Shown here in pieces: positions 57,159 through 64,000 of a DNA stretch of 64,000 bases. Positions within the stretch are counted from its first letter, which is position 1; each line of letters begins with the position of its first letter. The position numbers and the translations under genes were made by a program. Source of the DNA: Anaerolineae bacterium (lineage in GTDB: Bacteria > Chloroflexota > Anaerolineae > Anaerolineales > Villigracilaceae); contig JAKLPV010000092.1 of assembly GCA_022013685.1 (NCBI GenBank), positions 1-64,000 on the forward strand, read 5' to 3'. The notes under the pieces are model-generated. The model saw only the letters and a program-made list of their open reading frames with translations. It was not told the DNA's origin and did no database searches.

Positions 57159-59888
57159 CTACTCACTGTTCACTGACTCATGCTCTTCAACTTCTTCCCA
57201 GCCGGTGACCATGGCGCGCATGGCTTCGACCGGGGTTGCGCCGGTGGTGGTCAGGTAGACATGCGCGACGATGAACGCGCCAAACATCCAGGCCACCAGG
57301 CTGTGGAAGGGGGCCAGCACCGGCAGGCCGCCGAACCAGGTCGAAATCTGGGGGAAGGTTTGAACGCCCCACATCAGTGCGCCGGTCATGATCTGCAACG
57401 GCAGCAAGACCGTCAGCAGGCCAAAATAGGTTGCCTGTTGGAGCGGGTTCAGCTTCTTGTCGCGGCGTTTCTCGAAGGGATGTGGTTCGCCCTTGAAGAT
57501 GCCGCCGATATAAAACTTGACCTGCACGATCGCGTCATCGAAAAATCCGCGCGGGCGAGGGATATACTGTTTAACTTCGCCGGTGGTCAGGTGCCAGAAG
57601 AGCGAAAGCAGGGCGTTGATCACCAGGATGGCCGCCATGACATTATGGACCGTAACCATGTAGCGGAACGAGAAGATGCCAAAGATGTCGGGGCGGTGAA
57701 TGATCAGCCCTGTGAACAGCAGTAGAACGATTGTCACGGTTTGCAGCCAGTGCCAGAAGCGCTCATAGCCTTCGTACATGTGTACGCGCTTGGTCGGGGC
57801 GGCATGTTTGGGGCGTTTGAGCCAGTTGACATAGCGGATTGTGCCATGCCCGGCCACGCCCAGGATGGTGCCGACGAAGGCCAACGCGCCGAACCAGTCG
57901 ATCCAGTTGACGCGGTTATGGCCGAAAACGTAGACTCCGCGTTTTTCGTTGAGCGGACGATAGGAGAGCGAGCCGTCCGCACCCGTGACCAGTTCGCCGT
58001 CAAAGGAAACGTTGGTTTCGCTGACAAATTCGGGTAGCACGCCGCCGGGTGAGTAGGATGCCAGTTGCATCGAAGCGGTGATGCGCGATTCGGCGTTATG
58101 ACAGGTTTCACAGTCGCTGATGGTGGCTTCACCGCGTACAACGTTGTGGTTGATGCTGTAGGGTTGGATTTGAGCCTCGATGCGCGGGTTGTTCAACCCG
58201 AGGCCGGATAATTTACCGGCTACGAAGGTTTGCTTGCTCTCGTTATCGATGCGTAGTTCGGCAGTCGAGAGTTTTCCGTTACCATCTGCGTCGAAAGCGG
58301 CCACCGTTTCGGGGCTGTATGCGCCGTTTTGCAGGTAAGCGGCTTCCAGGTCGGTCAGGCGCACGGGACGGGCGCTGCCGTTGGCGTCTTCGTAAACCCA
58401 GTACCAGGATGTGATCAGGTTATAAGTTGTCAGCGAAGCATGTCCATCCACGTTTTCGCGCTGGAGCAGAACCGGAGCAAAACCGGTGATCAGGCTCGAC
58501 AGGCTGTCAGGGTCGCCTTCCACGCCGCGGCATTGACTGATGGCTTCGCCAGCCGGGGTGATGACTGTCCAATCGGCGCTTTGGATGGCCGGGGCGTTCA
58601 TCTGCGGAATGTGGCAGGTTTCGCAGTCCAAAACCTGCATATGACGCTCGGTGTAGGGCAGCCAGTCTGCATGGGCCTGTTGGGCGTCGTGACACGAGTC
58701 ACAGCGGCGCATGGTCGCTTTCAGGTCGGGCGCAACGTTGAACTGGGCGCTCTCGCCGCGCGCAAAGTTGTGATCGGGGCGCAGCAGGTAGTCGCTGATC
58801 TCCAGGCGGCGCGGATCGTAGGTCAGGTGGTCGGGATTGTCTTGCGACAGGCGCTGGGCCTGGGCCGGGTTGTTGAGCGCGTAGTGACAGTCTGTGCATT
58901 TCAGGGCGCGCTCGGCGTGGATGTCCCAGGCGTAGGACAGATCGTTCTTGCCTGAAATATTCATGCCCGAAGCCGAGATTTTCTGCGGGGTGACGATCTG
59001 CCCGGTGGTGGCGGTCTGGTGTTCGTCAAGCGAACAGCCGGTGTAGGTCAGCGGGGTCAACTTATCTGTATGCGCCAGGCCGTGGCAGGTTGCGCAGTTG
59101 GCATTGGTCGGGTCTTGCAGGTTGATCGTCTCGGCGGCCAGTTCGCCGTTCTCGTTGAAGGCTTCCGGGTTGTAAACCCAGCCTTCGCCTTCAGCCTGAA
59201 CGATGCCGGTGCCGTTCAAGGTGGCGGTATTGGCCCAGCCGAATTTACCAGCGCGGATCTGCTCGGTGCGGGCAGCGGTATCGGGGGCGTTGAGATGGCA
59301 CAGGAAGCAGTTCATCTCCATCACGCCCGATTCTTTCCAGTCCCAGCCAACGGGTTGACCGGTCTTCGGGTCGAGCAAGCTGGCCTCGGGGTTGTTCGCA
59401 TCCGGTTTCAAGCTGGTGAGCGGAATCCCGGCTCGGGAGGTGGTGGCCGGTCCGCCACCCGGAACCCGTTCGCCGTATTCCATCAAAAATTCGGCGGTTG
59501 AAAGATCGAGGCGTTCGTCTCCCGCCTGCGAGAGATAACGATAGGTCAGCGGATCCCATTTGCCAAAGGTGCCGGTGCTGGCGTTCCACGAATCGGCGCT
59601 GGACTGGTAGTCTGAGAGACCCAGGTCAGCGTGAAAGCTGTGGCTGACGATGAAATCTGCATCGTGGCATTCGCCGCAGGTTTGCATGGTTGAAACCGGT
59701 TTGCCGCTTTCGAGCACGTTAAGGCCGTCTTCGTCGCGTAGCGCAACGGACGGGTGCAGCGGCGAAGGTTGGGCGACGGGCACAGTAGGACGGCTTGCAA
59801 GCACGATGCCAAAAGCCAGCAGGGTGGTCAGCAAGCCAATGCCGAGGGCGATAAAGGCGCGTTTGTGGTTCAGGAAGGAAGTTTTCAT
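57159..59888 (-). CDS. Heptahaem c-type cytochrome fused to a cytochrome b membrane domain
   Basis: 909 residues. After an N-terminal span come seven CxxCH haem sites: CGECH, CFLCH, CATCH, CTDCH, CDSCH, CETCH and CETCH. An EF-hand-like FDADGNGKLSTAEL lies between. The C-terminal third (about 660-900) is a cytochrome b561/FdnI-type domain of four or five spans, with histidines in FWHWLQ, IIHRP, TVHNVM, FHSLVAW and AHVYL. It could pass electrons from quinol to periplasmic haems. It follows the octahaem cytochrome gene, with a repeat between. Confidence 0.85.
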   Translation of the reverse strand: MKTSFLNHKRAFIALGIGLLTTLLAFGIVLASRPTVPVAQPSPLHPSVALRDEDGLNVLESGKPVSTMQTCGECHDADFIVSHSFHADLGLSDYQSSADSWNASTGTFGKWDPLTYRYLSQAGDERLDLSTAEFLMEYGERVPGGGPATTSRAGIPLTSLKPDANNPEASLLDPKTGQPVGWDWKESGVMEMNCFLCHLNAPDTAARTEQIRAGKFGWANTATLNGTGIVQAEGEGWVYNPEAFNENGELAAETINLQDPTNANCATCHGLAHTDKLTPLTYTGCSLDEHQTATTGQIVTPQKISASGMNISGKNDLSYAWDIHAERALKCTDCHYALNNPAQAQRLSQDNPDHLTYDPRRLEISDYLLRPDHNFARGESAQFNVAPDLKATMRRCDSCHDAQQAHADWLPYTERHMQVLDCETCHIPQMNAPAIQSADWTVITPAGEAISQCRGVEGDPDSLSSLITGFAPVLLQRENVDGHASLTTYNLITSWYWVYEDANGSARPVRLTDLEAAYLQNGAYSPETVAAFDADGNGKLSTAELRIDNESKQTFVAGKLSGLGLNNPRIEAQIQPYSINHNVVRGEATISDCETCHNAESRITASMQLASYSPGGVLPEFVSETNVSFDGELVTGADGSLSYRPLNEKRGVYVFGHNRVNWIDWFGALAFVGTILGVAGHGTIRYVNWLKRPKHAAPTKRVHMYEGYERFWHWLQTVTIVLLLFTGLIIHRPDIFGIFSFRYMVTVHNVMAAILVINALLSLFWHLTTGEVKQYIPRPRGFFDDAIVQVKFYIGGIFKGEPHPFEKRRDKKLNPLQQATYFGLLTVLLPLQIMTGALMWGVQTFPQISTWFGGLPVLAPFHSLVAWMFGAFIVAHVYLTTTGATPVEAMRAMVTGWEEVEEHESVNSE

Positions 59889-59901
59889 AGGGTTCTCTGG
59901 T

Positions 59902-59970
59902 TCGTTGTTCGATATTCGTTATTTGGTATCTGATTTTCGAGTATCTAATATCGAGTTATCGAATATCGCT
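59902..59970. repeat. TATCGAATATCGA-type repeat, copy 5
   Basis: Units such as GTTGTTCGATATTCG and ATCGAGTTATCGAATATCG lie between the octahaem and heptahaem cytochrome genes. Confidence 0.7.
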
Positions 59971-59972
59971 CT

Positions 59973-61406
59973 TTATCTCCGCCCGCCCCAAGTCATCGGG
60001 TCGCCGGGGTAGCCAAGGGCTTCCCAGTCTAGGCGTCCGCTCTCGCCGTGACAGTCTGAACATTGCAGGGCATATTCGGCGGGTTGGACAAGGTGAGTGG
60101 TCGGCCAGTACATCCAGGTTTCGGCGAAGTCGTAGTTGCCGCTGTAGGGCAGGCCCATGCGTTCCTCAGCCAGCGTAAAAGCCTGTTCCCAGTCGAAATT
60201 GGTCCAGTAGCCTTCCGGCCCGGCAGTGATAGGAGCCAGCAGGTAGTTGAAGCCGGTATCGTAGGGTTGGACGGCTTTGTGCAGTTTGAAGGGATAAATT
60301 TTGGCGTTCGGGTCGCTGATTGCGCCGGAGGGCTGGTTGATCATGGTCGGACCATCGCGGTTGATCGGGTCGCCGAGCAGGTAGCGGTAGTCGTTGCTGC
60401 CGTTGTACCAGAGATAGACCGGCAGCAGGTTGCTTTCGTATTCAAAGTCGCCCTTGATCTTGAGGTAGGTGAAGTGATCTTCTTCGCGATCCTGGCCGGA
60501 AGTGCTCCAGTCCCAGGTGGTTTTGGTTGGGTCTTTGGTCGCCATCGTTGGGATGTGGCAGGTCTGGCAGGCAACGCTAACGGTGTGGCTGTTAAGGCGC
60601 TGGTCGTCATGGGGCGCTTCGGCGTGGCAGTCGATGCAGGCGGGCTGGTCTGCCGGGTCAATGGTGTAATTGTCGCCCAGAAGGCGGCCTTGAATTTGGT
60701 GATTTTCAGTCTTATGGCAGTCGATGCACTGGAAGTTATTGGCGCCCATGTGAACGTCCATCTCGGGCGAGGGGAAGTACAACTGTTCTGAAAGGTCGCC
60801 ATGCTTAACGTTGTTGCCGCCACCGCCGTTGAAGTGACAGGAACCGCAGTTTTCGCGGGTGGGCGCTGCAACGCTTTTGGCTGCTGCCAGCAGGTCGACG
60901 AACTCAGCCGGGTTGCCATATTCACCTTTGGCGTAGCCTGACTGGGCGTGGCAGACCAGGCAGTCGACATTTTCGGCGACGGTGAAGTCATATTCCTGGC
61001 CTTCCTGCCAGTCATAGCCAATATGACAGGTCATACAGCGTTTTTCGTTGCCCTGGGCGCTGATGCAGAAGTTGTTGATCTGGTTGGCTTTGCCGATCGT
61101 GACAGGCTCGTCGCGCCAGGGCACGTCAAATTCCTTGCTTTCCCAGGTCCAGTGACTGGTCATCATGACGTCTTTGGCTGCATCCGGGTGGCAGGACAGG
61201 CATGCGCGGGTCACATCTTGCGGGGCATCGAACGGACCGGTGATGATGTCGGTGTGCGGAACGTGGATGGCGCGTTTAGGCACGCCGTCCCAGGGGTCTT
61301 GGGCGGTGCTGGCCGATGCGGTCTGGGTGAAGAGCAAGACTGGCACGGCAATCACCAGCAGGATGCCCAGCAGCCCAAAAATCCAATAGGCTTTGAAGTT
61401 TTTCAT
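59973..61406 (-). CDS. Octahaem tetrathionate-reductase-type cytochrome c
   Basis: 477 residues with a signal/anchor span (about 8-28) and eight CxxCH sites: CLSCH, CMTCH, CLVCH, CGSCH, CIDCH, CIDCH, CQTCH and CSDCH. The region NNFCISAQGNEKRCMTCHIG fits the octahaem tetrathionate reductase family, which reduces tetrathionate, nitrite or hydroxylamine in vitro. The next gene can supply quinol electrons. GAGGAAAA lies 6 bases before the ATG. Substrate cannot be fixed by sequence alone. Confidence 0.85.
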   Translation of the reverse strand: MKNFKAYWIFGLLGILLVIAVPVLLFTQTASASTAQDPWDGVPKRAIHVPHTDIITGPFDAPQDVTRACLSCHPDAAKDVMMTSHWTWESKEFDVPWRDEPVTIGKANQINNFCISAQGNEKRCMTCHIGYDWQEGQEYDFTVAENVDCLVCHAQSGYAKGEYGNPAEFVDLLAAAKSVAAPTRENCGSCHFNGGGGNNVKHGDLSEQLYFPSPEMDVHMGANNFQCIDCHKTENHQIQGRLLGDNYTIDPADQPACIDCHAEAPHDDQRLNSHTVSVACQTCHIPTMATKDPTKTTWDWSTSGQDREEDHFTYLKIKGDFEYESNLLPVYLWYNGSNDYRYLLGDPINRDGPTMINQPSGAISDPNAKIYPFKLHKAVQPYDTGFNYLLAPITAGPEGYWTNFDWEQAFTLAEERMGLPYSGNYDFAETWMYWPTTHLVQPAEYALQCSDCHGESGRLDWEALGYPGDPMTWGGRR

Positions 61407-61428
61407 GCCATTTTCCTCGTTGAGTGGA

Positions 61429-61773
61429 TTATTCGGTTTCTGAAATTTCTTCCATCAGGTTGGCGCGGTAAGCAAGCCGGTCGCGCAGGACACTGCGCAA
61501 AAGGTCGAGCGCCTGGATGAGGCGTTTGTCGTTGAGTTCGTAGTGGATATTTACCCCCTGGCGGCCAGCGCTGACCAGCCCGCGGTCGCGCAGGATCTTC
61601 AGGTTACGCGATGCCGTGGGCTGGGTGATACCCAGTTCCTGGGTCAGTTCAGTCACATTGCGGGAGCGCTCATCGAGCGCATATAACATTAATATCCGGG
61701 TTGGGTCGGCCAAAGCGAAGCACAGATCGGCTTCGAGTTGGGATACTTCTTGGGCAAGTGTTTGAGAAATCAT
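61429..61773 (-). CDS. ArsR-family regulator of the cytochrome operon
   Basis: 114 residues with the ArsR winged helix (CFALADPTRILMLYALDE, then ELTQELGITQPTASRNLKIL). Only one Cys is present and the metal-binding ELCVC motif is absent, so metal sensing of the SmtB/ArsR kind is unlikely. A sulfide- or redox-type signal or another ligand is possible. It is the first gene of the operon, with a 20-bp palindrome 31 bases upstream. Confidence 0.85.
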   Translation of the reverse strand: MISQTLAQEVSQLEADLCFALADPTRILMLYALDERSRNVTELTQELGITQPTASRNLKILRDRGLVSAGRQGVNIHYELNDKRLIQALDLLRSVLRDRLAYRANLMEEISETE

Positions 61774-61803
61774 GATATTTTTACTCTAATCTGGAGTATT
61801 TAC

Positions 61804-61823
61804 ATATTTGAATAATCACATAT
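61804..61823 (-). promoter_or_regulatory. Palindrome upstream of arsR-type gene
   Basis: ATATTTGA-ATAA-TCACATAT: 8-base arms with one mismatch. AT-rich symmetry and position 31 bases before the start fit an ArsR operator. Confidence 0.5.
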
Positions 61824-61885
61824 GCTGATATTTGCATGATAATCTGCTGATAGATTAAAATACAGTGAGAATTGTCACATATACA

Positions 61886-61907
61886 TTAGTAAGTTGTCAC
61901 TTACTAA
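61886..61907 (+). promoter_or_regulatory. Perfect palindrome upstream of the XRE-cupin gene
   Basis: TTAGTAAGT-TGTC-ACTTACTAA: perfect 9-base arms, about 86 bases before the ATG at 61993. A TTGTCAC within it recurs at 61872. Candidate binding site for the XRE-cupin protein or the ArsR protein. Confidence 0.5.
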
Positions 61908-61992
61908 ATTCCATCAAATATGTCTAATTTGTGATAGCATAAAGACATAAATAAACCGGGTATATCCCGGCATTTTCAACGGAGTATTTCAT

Positions 61993-62598
61993 ATGAACTT
62001 GACGAGTAGGCAAGCAATTTCTGTGGATGTGGGTAACCGATTGCGTCAATTGCGCGAGGCATGTGGTGTTTCGATGCGCACCCTGGCGACGATGAGCGGT
62101 CTTTCAGCCAATGCCCTGAGCATGATCGAGCGCGGCAAAACTTCCCCCTCTGTTAGTACACTCTATCGCCTGGCGGATGCACTTGAAGTGCCAGTAACGG
62201 ATTTCTTCGCTCCGGCGCCAACCCGCGAAAAAATTGTCTTCTTGAAGGCAGATGAGCGCACTCGTCTGCCGTTTATGCGTGGCTTATGGGAAGGGCTGGG
62301 TGGTGAGAATTTTGTCGGGCATGTCATGCCGTTTATGTTGACACTGGAGAGTGGCGCGTCAAGCGGGCCAAGCAATGTCATTCATACCGGGCATGAGTTT
62401 GTTTTCTGTTTACGCGGCCAATTGGAATATATGGTTGAGGGCCAGCCTTATTTGCTTGAAGCCGGCGACAGTCTCTTGTTTGCCGCCAACCTGAACCATC
62501 GCTGGCGCAACCCGGGCAGTATCGTCACCTCGGCGTTAATCATCCTCTCGGATTTTTCTGAAGGTGAACACGCCCTGCCGATGCACATTGAGCAATAA
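61993..62598 (+). CDS. XRE-family regulator with cupin domain
   Basis: 201 residues: an XRE helix-turn-helix (GNRLRQLREACGVSMRTLAT, then LSANALSMIERGKTSPSVST, residues about 13-65) and a C-terminal cupin_2 domain (HTGHEFVFCLRGQLEYMVEG, in part, and ANLNHRWRNPG). Such regulators often sense amino-acid or sulfur-compound metabolites. It is divergent from the ArsR gene over a 219-base AT-rich region with two palindromes. Its own stop is 1 base from the convergent DUF1992 stop. Confidence 0.85.
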   Translation: MNLTSRQAISVDVGNRLRQLREACGVSMRTLATMSGLSANALSMIERGKTSPSVSTLYRLADALEVPVTDFFAPAPTREKIVFLKADERTRLPFMRGLWEGLGGENFVGHVMPFMLTLESGASSGPSNVIHTGHEFVFCLRGQLEYMVEGQPYLLEAGDSLLFAANLNHRWRNPGSIVTSALIILSDFSEGEHALPMHIEQ

Positions 62599-62599
62599 G

Positions 62600-62911
62600 T
62601 CAGCGCTTCCTCCTGCCGCTTTCAAGCAGGAGGTTGTACTTTAATCGCTTTTCTTCGATCTCTTTGCGGATTTTTTCCCGCCGGTCTTCCGCAGCAACTT
62701 TTACTTTTTCTTCCAATTCTGCAATTTCTCGCAGCAGTTCAACCTCTGCCGGCGGGAAATTTGCATTTTTTAGCATCGTATAGCCAACGCGGACATCTTC
62801 GGGCATTTCGAAGTATTCATCCAGGTTGAGCTTCTTGCCCTTGTTGGGTAAGTTATCGAATTCACCGTTCGCCATTGCGCGGCGGATAATTTCGTCAATC
62901 GGATCGCTCAT
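62600..62911 (-). CDS. DUF1992 (DnaJ-homologue subfamily C-like) protein
   Basis: 103 residues matching DUF1992: EIIRRAMANGEFDNLPNKGK and LNLDEYFEMPEDVRVGYTML, then a charged coil (EELEEKVKVAAEDRREK-like). Function is unknown; the eukaryotic relatives are DNAJC28. It ends one base from the XRE-cupin gene and follows a lipoprotein gene on the same strand by 3 bases. Confidence 0.88.
   Translation of the reverse strand: MSDPIDEIIRRAMANGEFDNLPNKGKKLNLDEYFEMPEDVRVGYTMLKNANFPPAEVELLREIAELEEKVKVAAEDRREKIRKEIEEKRLKYNLLLESGRRKR
62609..62633 (+). terminator. Hairpin at the convergent gene ends
   Basis: CCTCCTGC pairs with GCAGGAGG (8 bp, 9-base loop) just after the XRE-cupin stop and inside the end of the DUF1992 gene. 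Only a weak T-run follows. Confidence 0.4.
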
Positions 62912-62914
62912 TTT

Positions 62915-63547
62915 CTACTCGCAGCGGAAGCGGTTCAGCGATTGCTGCATCAACCCTTCGGCCATATTATCTTGCGGCGTATAGACTTTCCATGAAAAGT
63001 CCCTGCCGCCGCATTGCCAGACCGCGACTGCCCCGTAAGGGAGCAGGTCTGAAGCGGTTGGGCCAATGGGTTGGTAATAGACATTAAGGTCACGGTAAAG
63101 AATTACATCCATGTTGCCGGTCAATTGGTCGGTTTCTTCCAGAATGATCCGCTGTGATGCGCTGTAATCGTAAGATGGGCCTGAAATCGTCCAGGTTAAT
63201 TGCATGAACAGGCTGGGGTTGAAGGCAAACAAAATTCCGTAGGCGCTTGTGCTGGGGGTGGCCGCATTTCGTAGAATGGAAGCATCCACCATGTACAGGT
63301 CGGCGGGATGCCCGATGCAGAATCCATATTCACAGAACAAACCATCCAGCGCGAACGGCGTGGGCTGGATAAATATCTGCTGGGTTGGGTAGGGTGTTTG
63401 GGTTGGGATTCTTGCCAGCGTGGCGGCCACCGCGGCCTGAATGCGCACCTGTTCCTGGGCTTCCTGGTTGCCTCCACACGAGGCGAGCAGCGTAAGCGCC
63501 AGAGAAAGCGCGAGTAGCAGGATCAGGGGAATGACAAATTTTTTCAT
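62915..63547 (-). CDS. Lipoprotein of unknown function
   Basis: 210 residues from the ATG at 63547; the longer frame is rejected for lack of a ribosome-binding site. The signal peptide LILLLALSLALTLLASCGG has a lipobox Cys. After a helical coil and a Thr/Pro stretch, a globular domain with four Cys (FCEYGFCIGHP, WQCGG, FRCE) follows. No family was recognised. The DUF1992 gene follows after 3 bases. Confidence 0.7.
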   Translation of the reverse strand: MKKFVIPLILLLALSLALTLLASCGGNQEAQEQVRIQAAVAATLARIPTQTPYPTQQIFIQPTPFALDGLFCEYGFCIGHPADLYMVDASILRNAATPSTSAYGILFAFNPSLFMQLTWTISGPSYDYSASQRIILEETDQLTGNMDVILYRDLNVYYQPIGPTASDLLPYGAVAVWQCGGRDFSWKVYTPQDNMAEGLMQQSLNRFRCE

Positions 63548-63628
63548 GAACTGCCTGTTTTCTTTAAATACCTTTCCATATAAGCATAACACGCATCGCG
63601 CACAGGAGACCTTTCATAATGGTAACGC

Positions 63629-64000
63629 TTACGGAATCACTGCTCCGGCGCTGGAGTTGCTGCGTTCGTTCCCGGCGATATCGCTACTGATAAGATTATC
63701 GGTCTGCCCGGCCGGGATTTCGGCCAGGTCCCAGGCGAAATCTGGTATCGCATAGCCAATATATTCAGACAACCAATCGCCAAACGGTGTAAAGTCATTG
63801 CTGGAAGGGTCTGTGAAAACGGGTTCGATGCTGTTGATGGCGTTCTCGGCGCGAAGCTGAGTGGCATTGCAGGTTGGGTTGTCCGGTTGGCAGCCTTCGC
63901 TGGCATCCTCGACTCCCAGCGGCATGGACGAATCCCCGTTCCAGATGATGTTGCCCTTGATTTGCAGGTTGGCGTCGGTCACGGCCAGGTTGATGCCGCT
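63629..64000 (-). CDS. Beta-helix-type protein, C-terminal part (runs off the window)
   Basis: The reading frame is open to the window edge, so this is the C-terminal end of a longer protein (here about 123 residues). NLQIKGNIIWNGD looks like a beta-helix coil turn, and the end DIAGNERSNSSAGAVIP resembles the DIGAIE-type endings of right-handed beta-helix proteins, as in the gene at 862. An internal GTG at 63980-63982 is not taken as the start. Confidence 0.6.
   Translation of the reverse strand, partial: SGINLAVTDANLQIKGNIIWNGDSSMPLGVEDASEGCQPDNPTCNATQLRAENAINSIEPVFTDPSSNDFTPFGDWLSEYIGYAIPDFAWDLAEIPAGQTDNLISSDIAGNERSNSSAGAVIP

Noticed and set aside
61429-61773. Arsenic- or zinc-sensing ArsR protein
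   Set aside because: The metal-binding Cys motif is absent and no metal efflux gene is nearby.

Overview
The window reads as one stretch of a Chloroflexota chromosome, most probably class Anaerolineae. This is inferred from gene content: serine/threonine-kinase-like and TolB-like proteins, Thr/Pro-rich lipoproteins, paired ABC-2 exporters, a flotillin/NfeD pair, multihaem cytochromes beside YeeE/YedE proteins, and a compact beta-oxidation cluster. There is no rRNA or phylogenetic marker tree to confirm it. Coding density is high. Intergenic spaces are short but full of small palindromic repeats from at least eight families, some of which reach into coding sequence.

Layout. 1-6.5 kb: stress-type small proteins (GlsB-like, CsbD-like), a beta-helix protein, a SWIM zinc-finger protein behind a promoter and leader terminator, a Tat-exported L,D-transpeptidase, an orphan DNA methyltransferase, and an OmpR-type regulator whose receiver has lost its phosphorylation residues. 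6.6-14.5 kb: a fatty-acid beta-oxidation cluster (TetR regulator with promoter and operator, two acyl-CoA dehydrogenases, a FadN-type hydroxyacyl-CoA dehydrogenase/enoyl-CoA hydratase, thiolase, SCP2 protein), interrupted by a GxxExxY gene carried between inverted repeats. 14.6-22.2 kb (minus strand): SPFH-HTH fusion, zinc-ribbon protein, XdhC, class III cyclase/AAA protein, CBS-type family II pyrophosphatase, tRNA-His and hisS. 22.4-25.8 kb: SAM methyltransferase, PIG-L deacetylase and a pseudokinase-TolB protein. 25.8-32.8 kb (minus): SH3 lipoprotein, a DppB-DppC fused permease, MFS transporter, Fpg/Nei-like glycosylase, toroid-fold protein.

33.2-44.9 kb (plus): HAD phosphatase, an ABC-2 exporter (one ATPase, two permeases), a 1022-residue type IIG-like restriction-modification enzyme with a compositionally foreign target-recognition region, DinB-like and unknown proteins, then a phospholipid-type pair (CDP-alcohol phosphatidyltransferase plus CdsA-like) with a small membrane protein. 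45-49.7 kb (minus): glgA-malQ, followed by two stretches carrying small genes (a PIN toxin-antitoxin pair; a DUF3597 protein and an unknown protein), each bounded by a copy of the malQ 3' end. 51.2-55 kb (plus): two overlapping glutaredoxin-like genes, NfeD-like, flotillin, DUF503 and SDR. 55-61.8 kb (minus): an ArsR regulator, an octahaem tetrathionate-reductase-type cytochrome, a heptahaem c/b cytochrome fusion and two YeeE/YedE transporters, which together suggest sulfur-oxyanion respiration and transport. 61.9-64 kb: XRE-cupin regulator, DUF1992 protein, a lipoprotein and the end of a second beta-helix protein.

The observations I would follow first are the malQ-tail cassettes at 45-46.9 kb, the sulfur/cytochrome operon, the mosaic restriction enzyme that also carries a repeat inside its coding sequence, and the palindromic element shared by 2.8 and 17.2 kb that shows compensatory changes.
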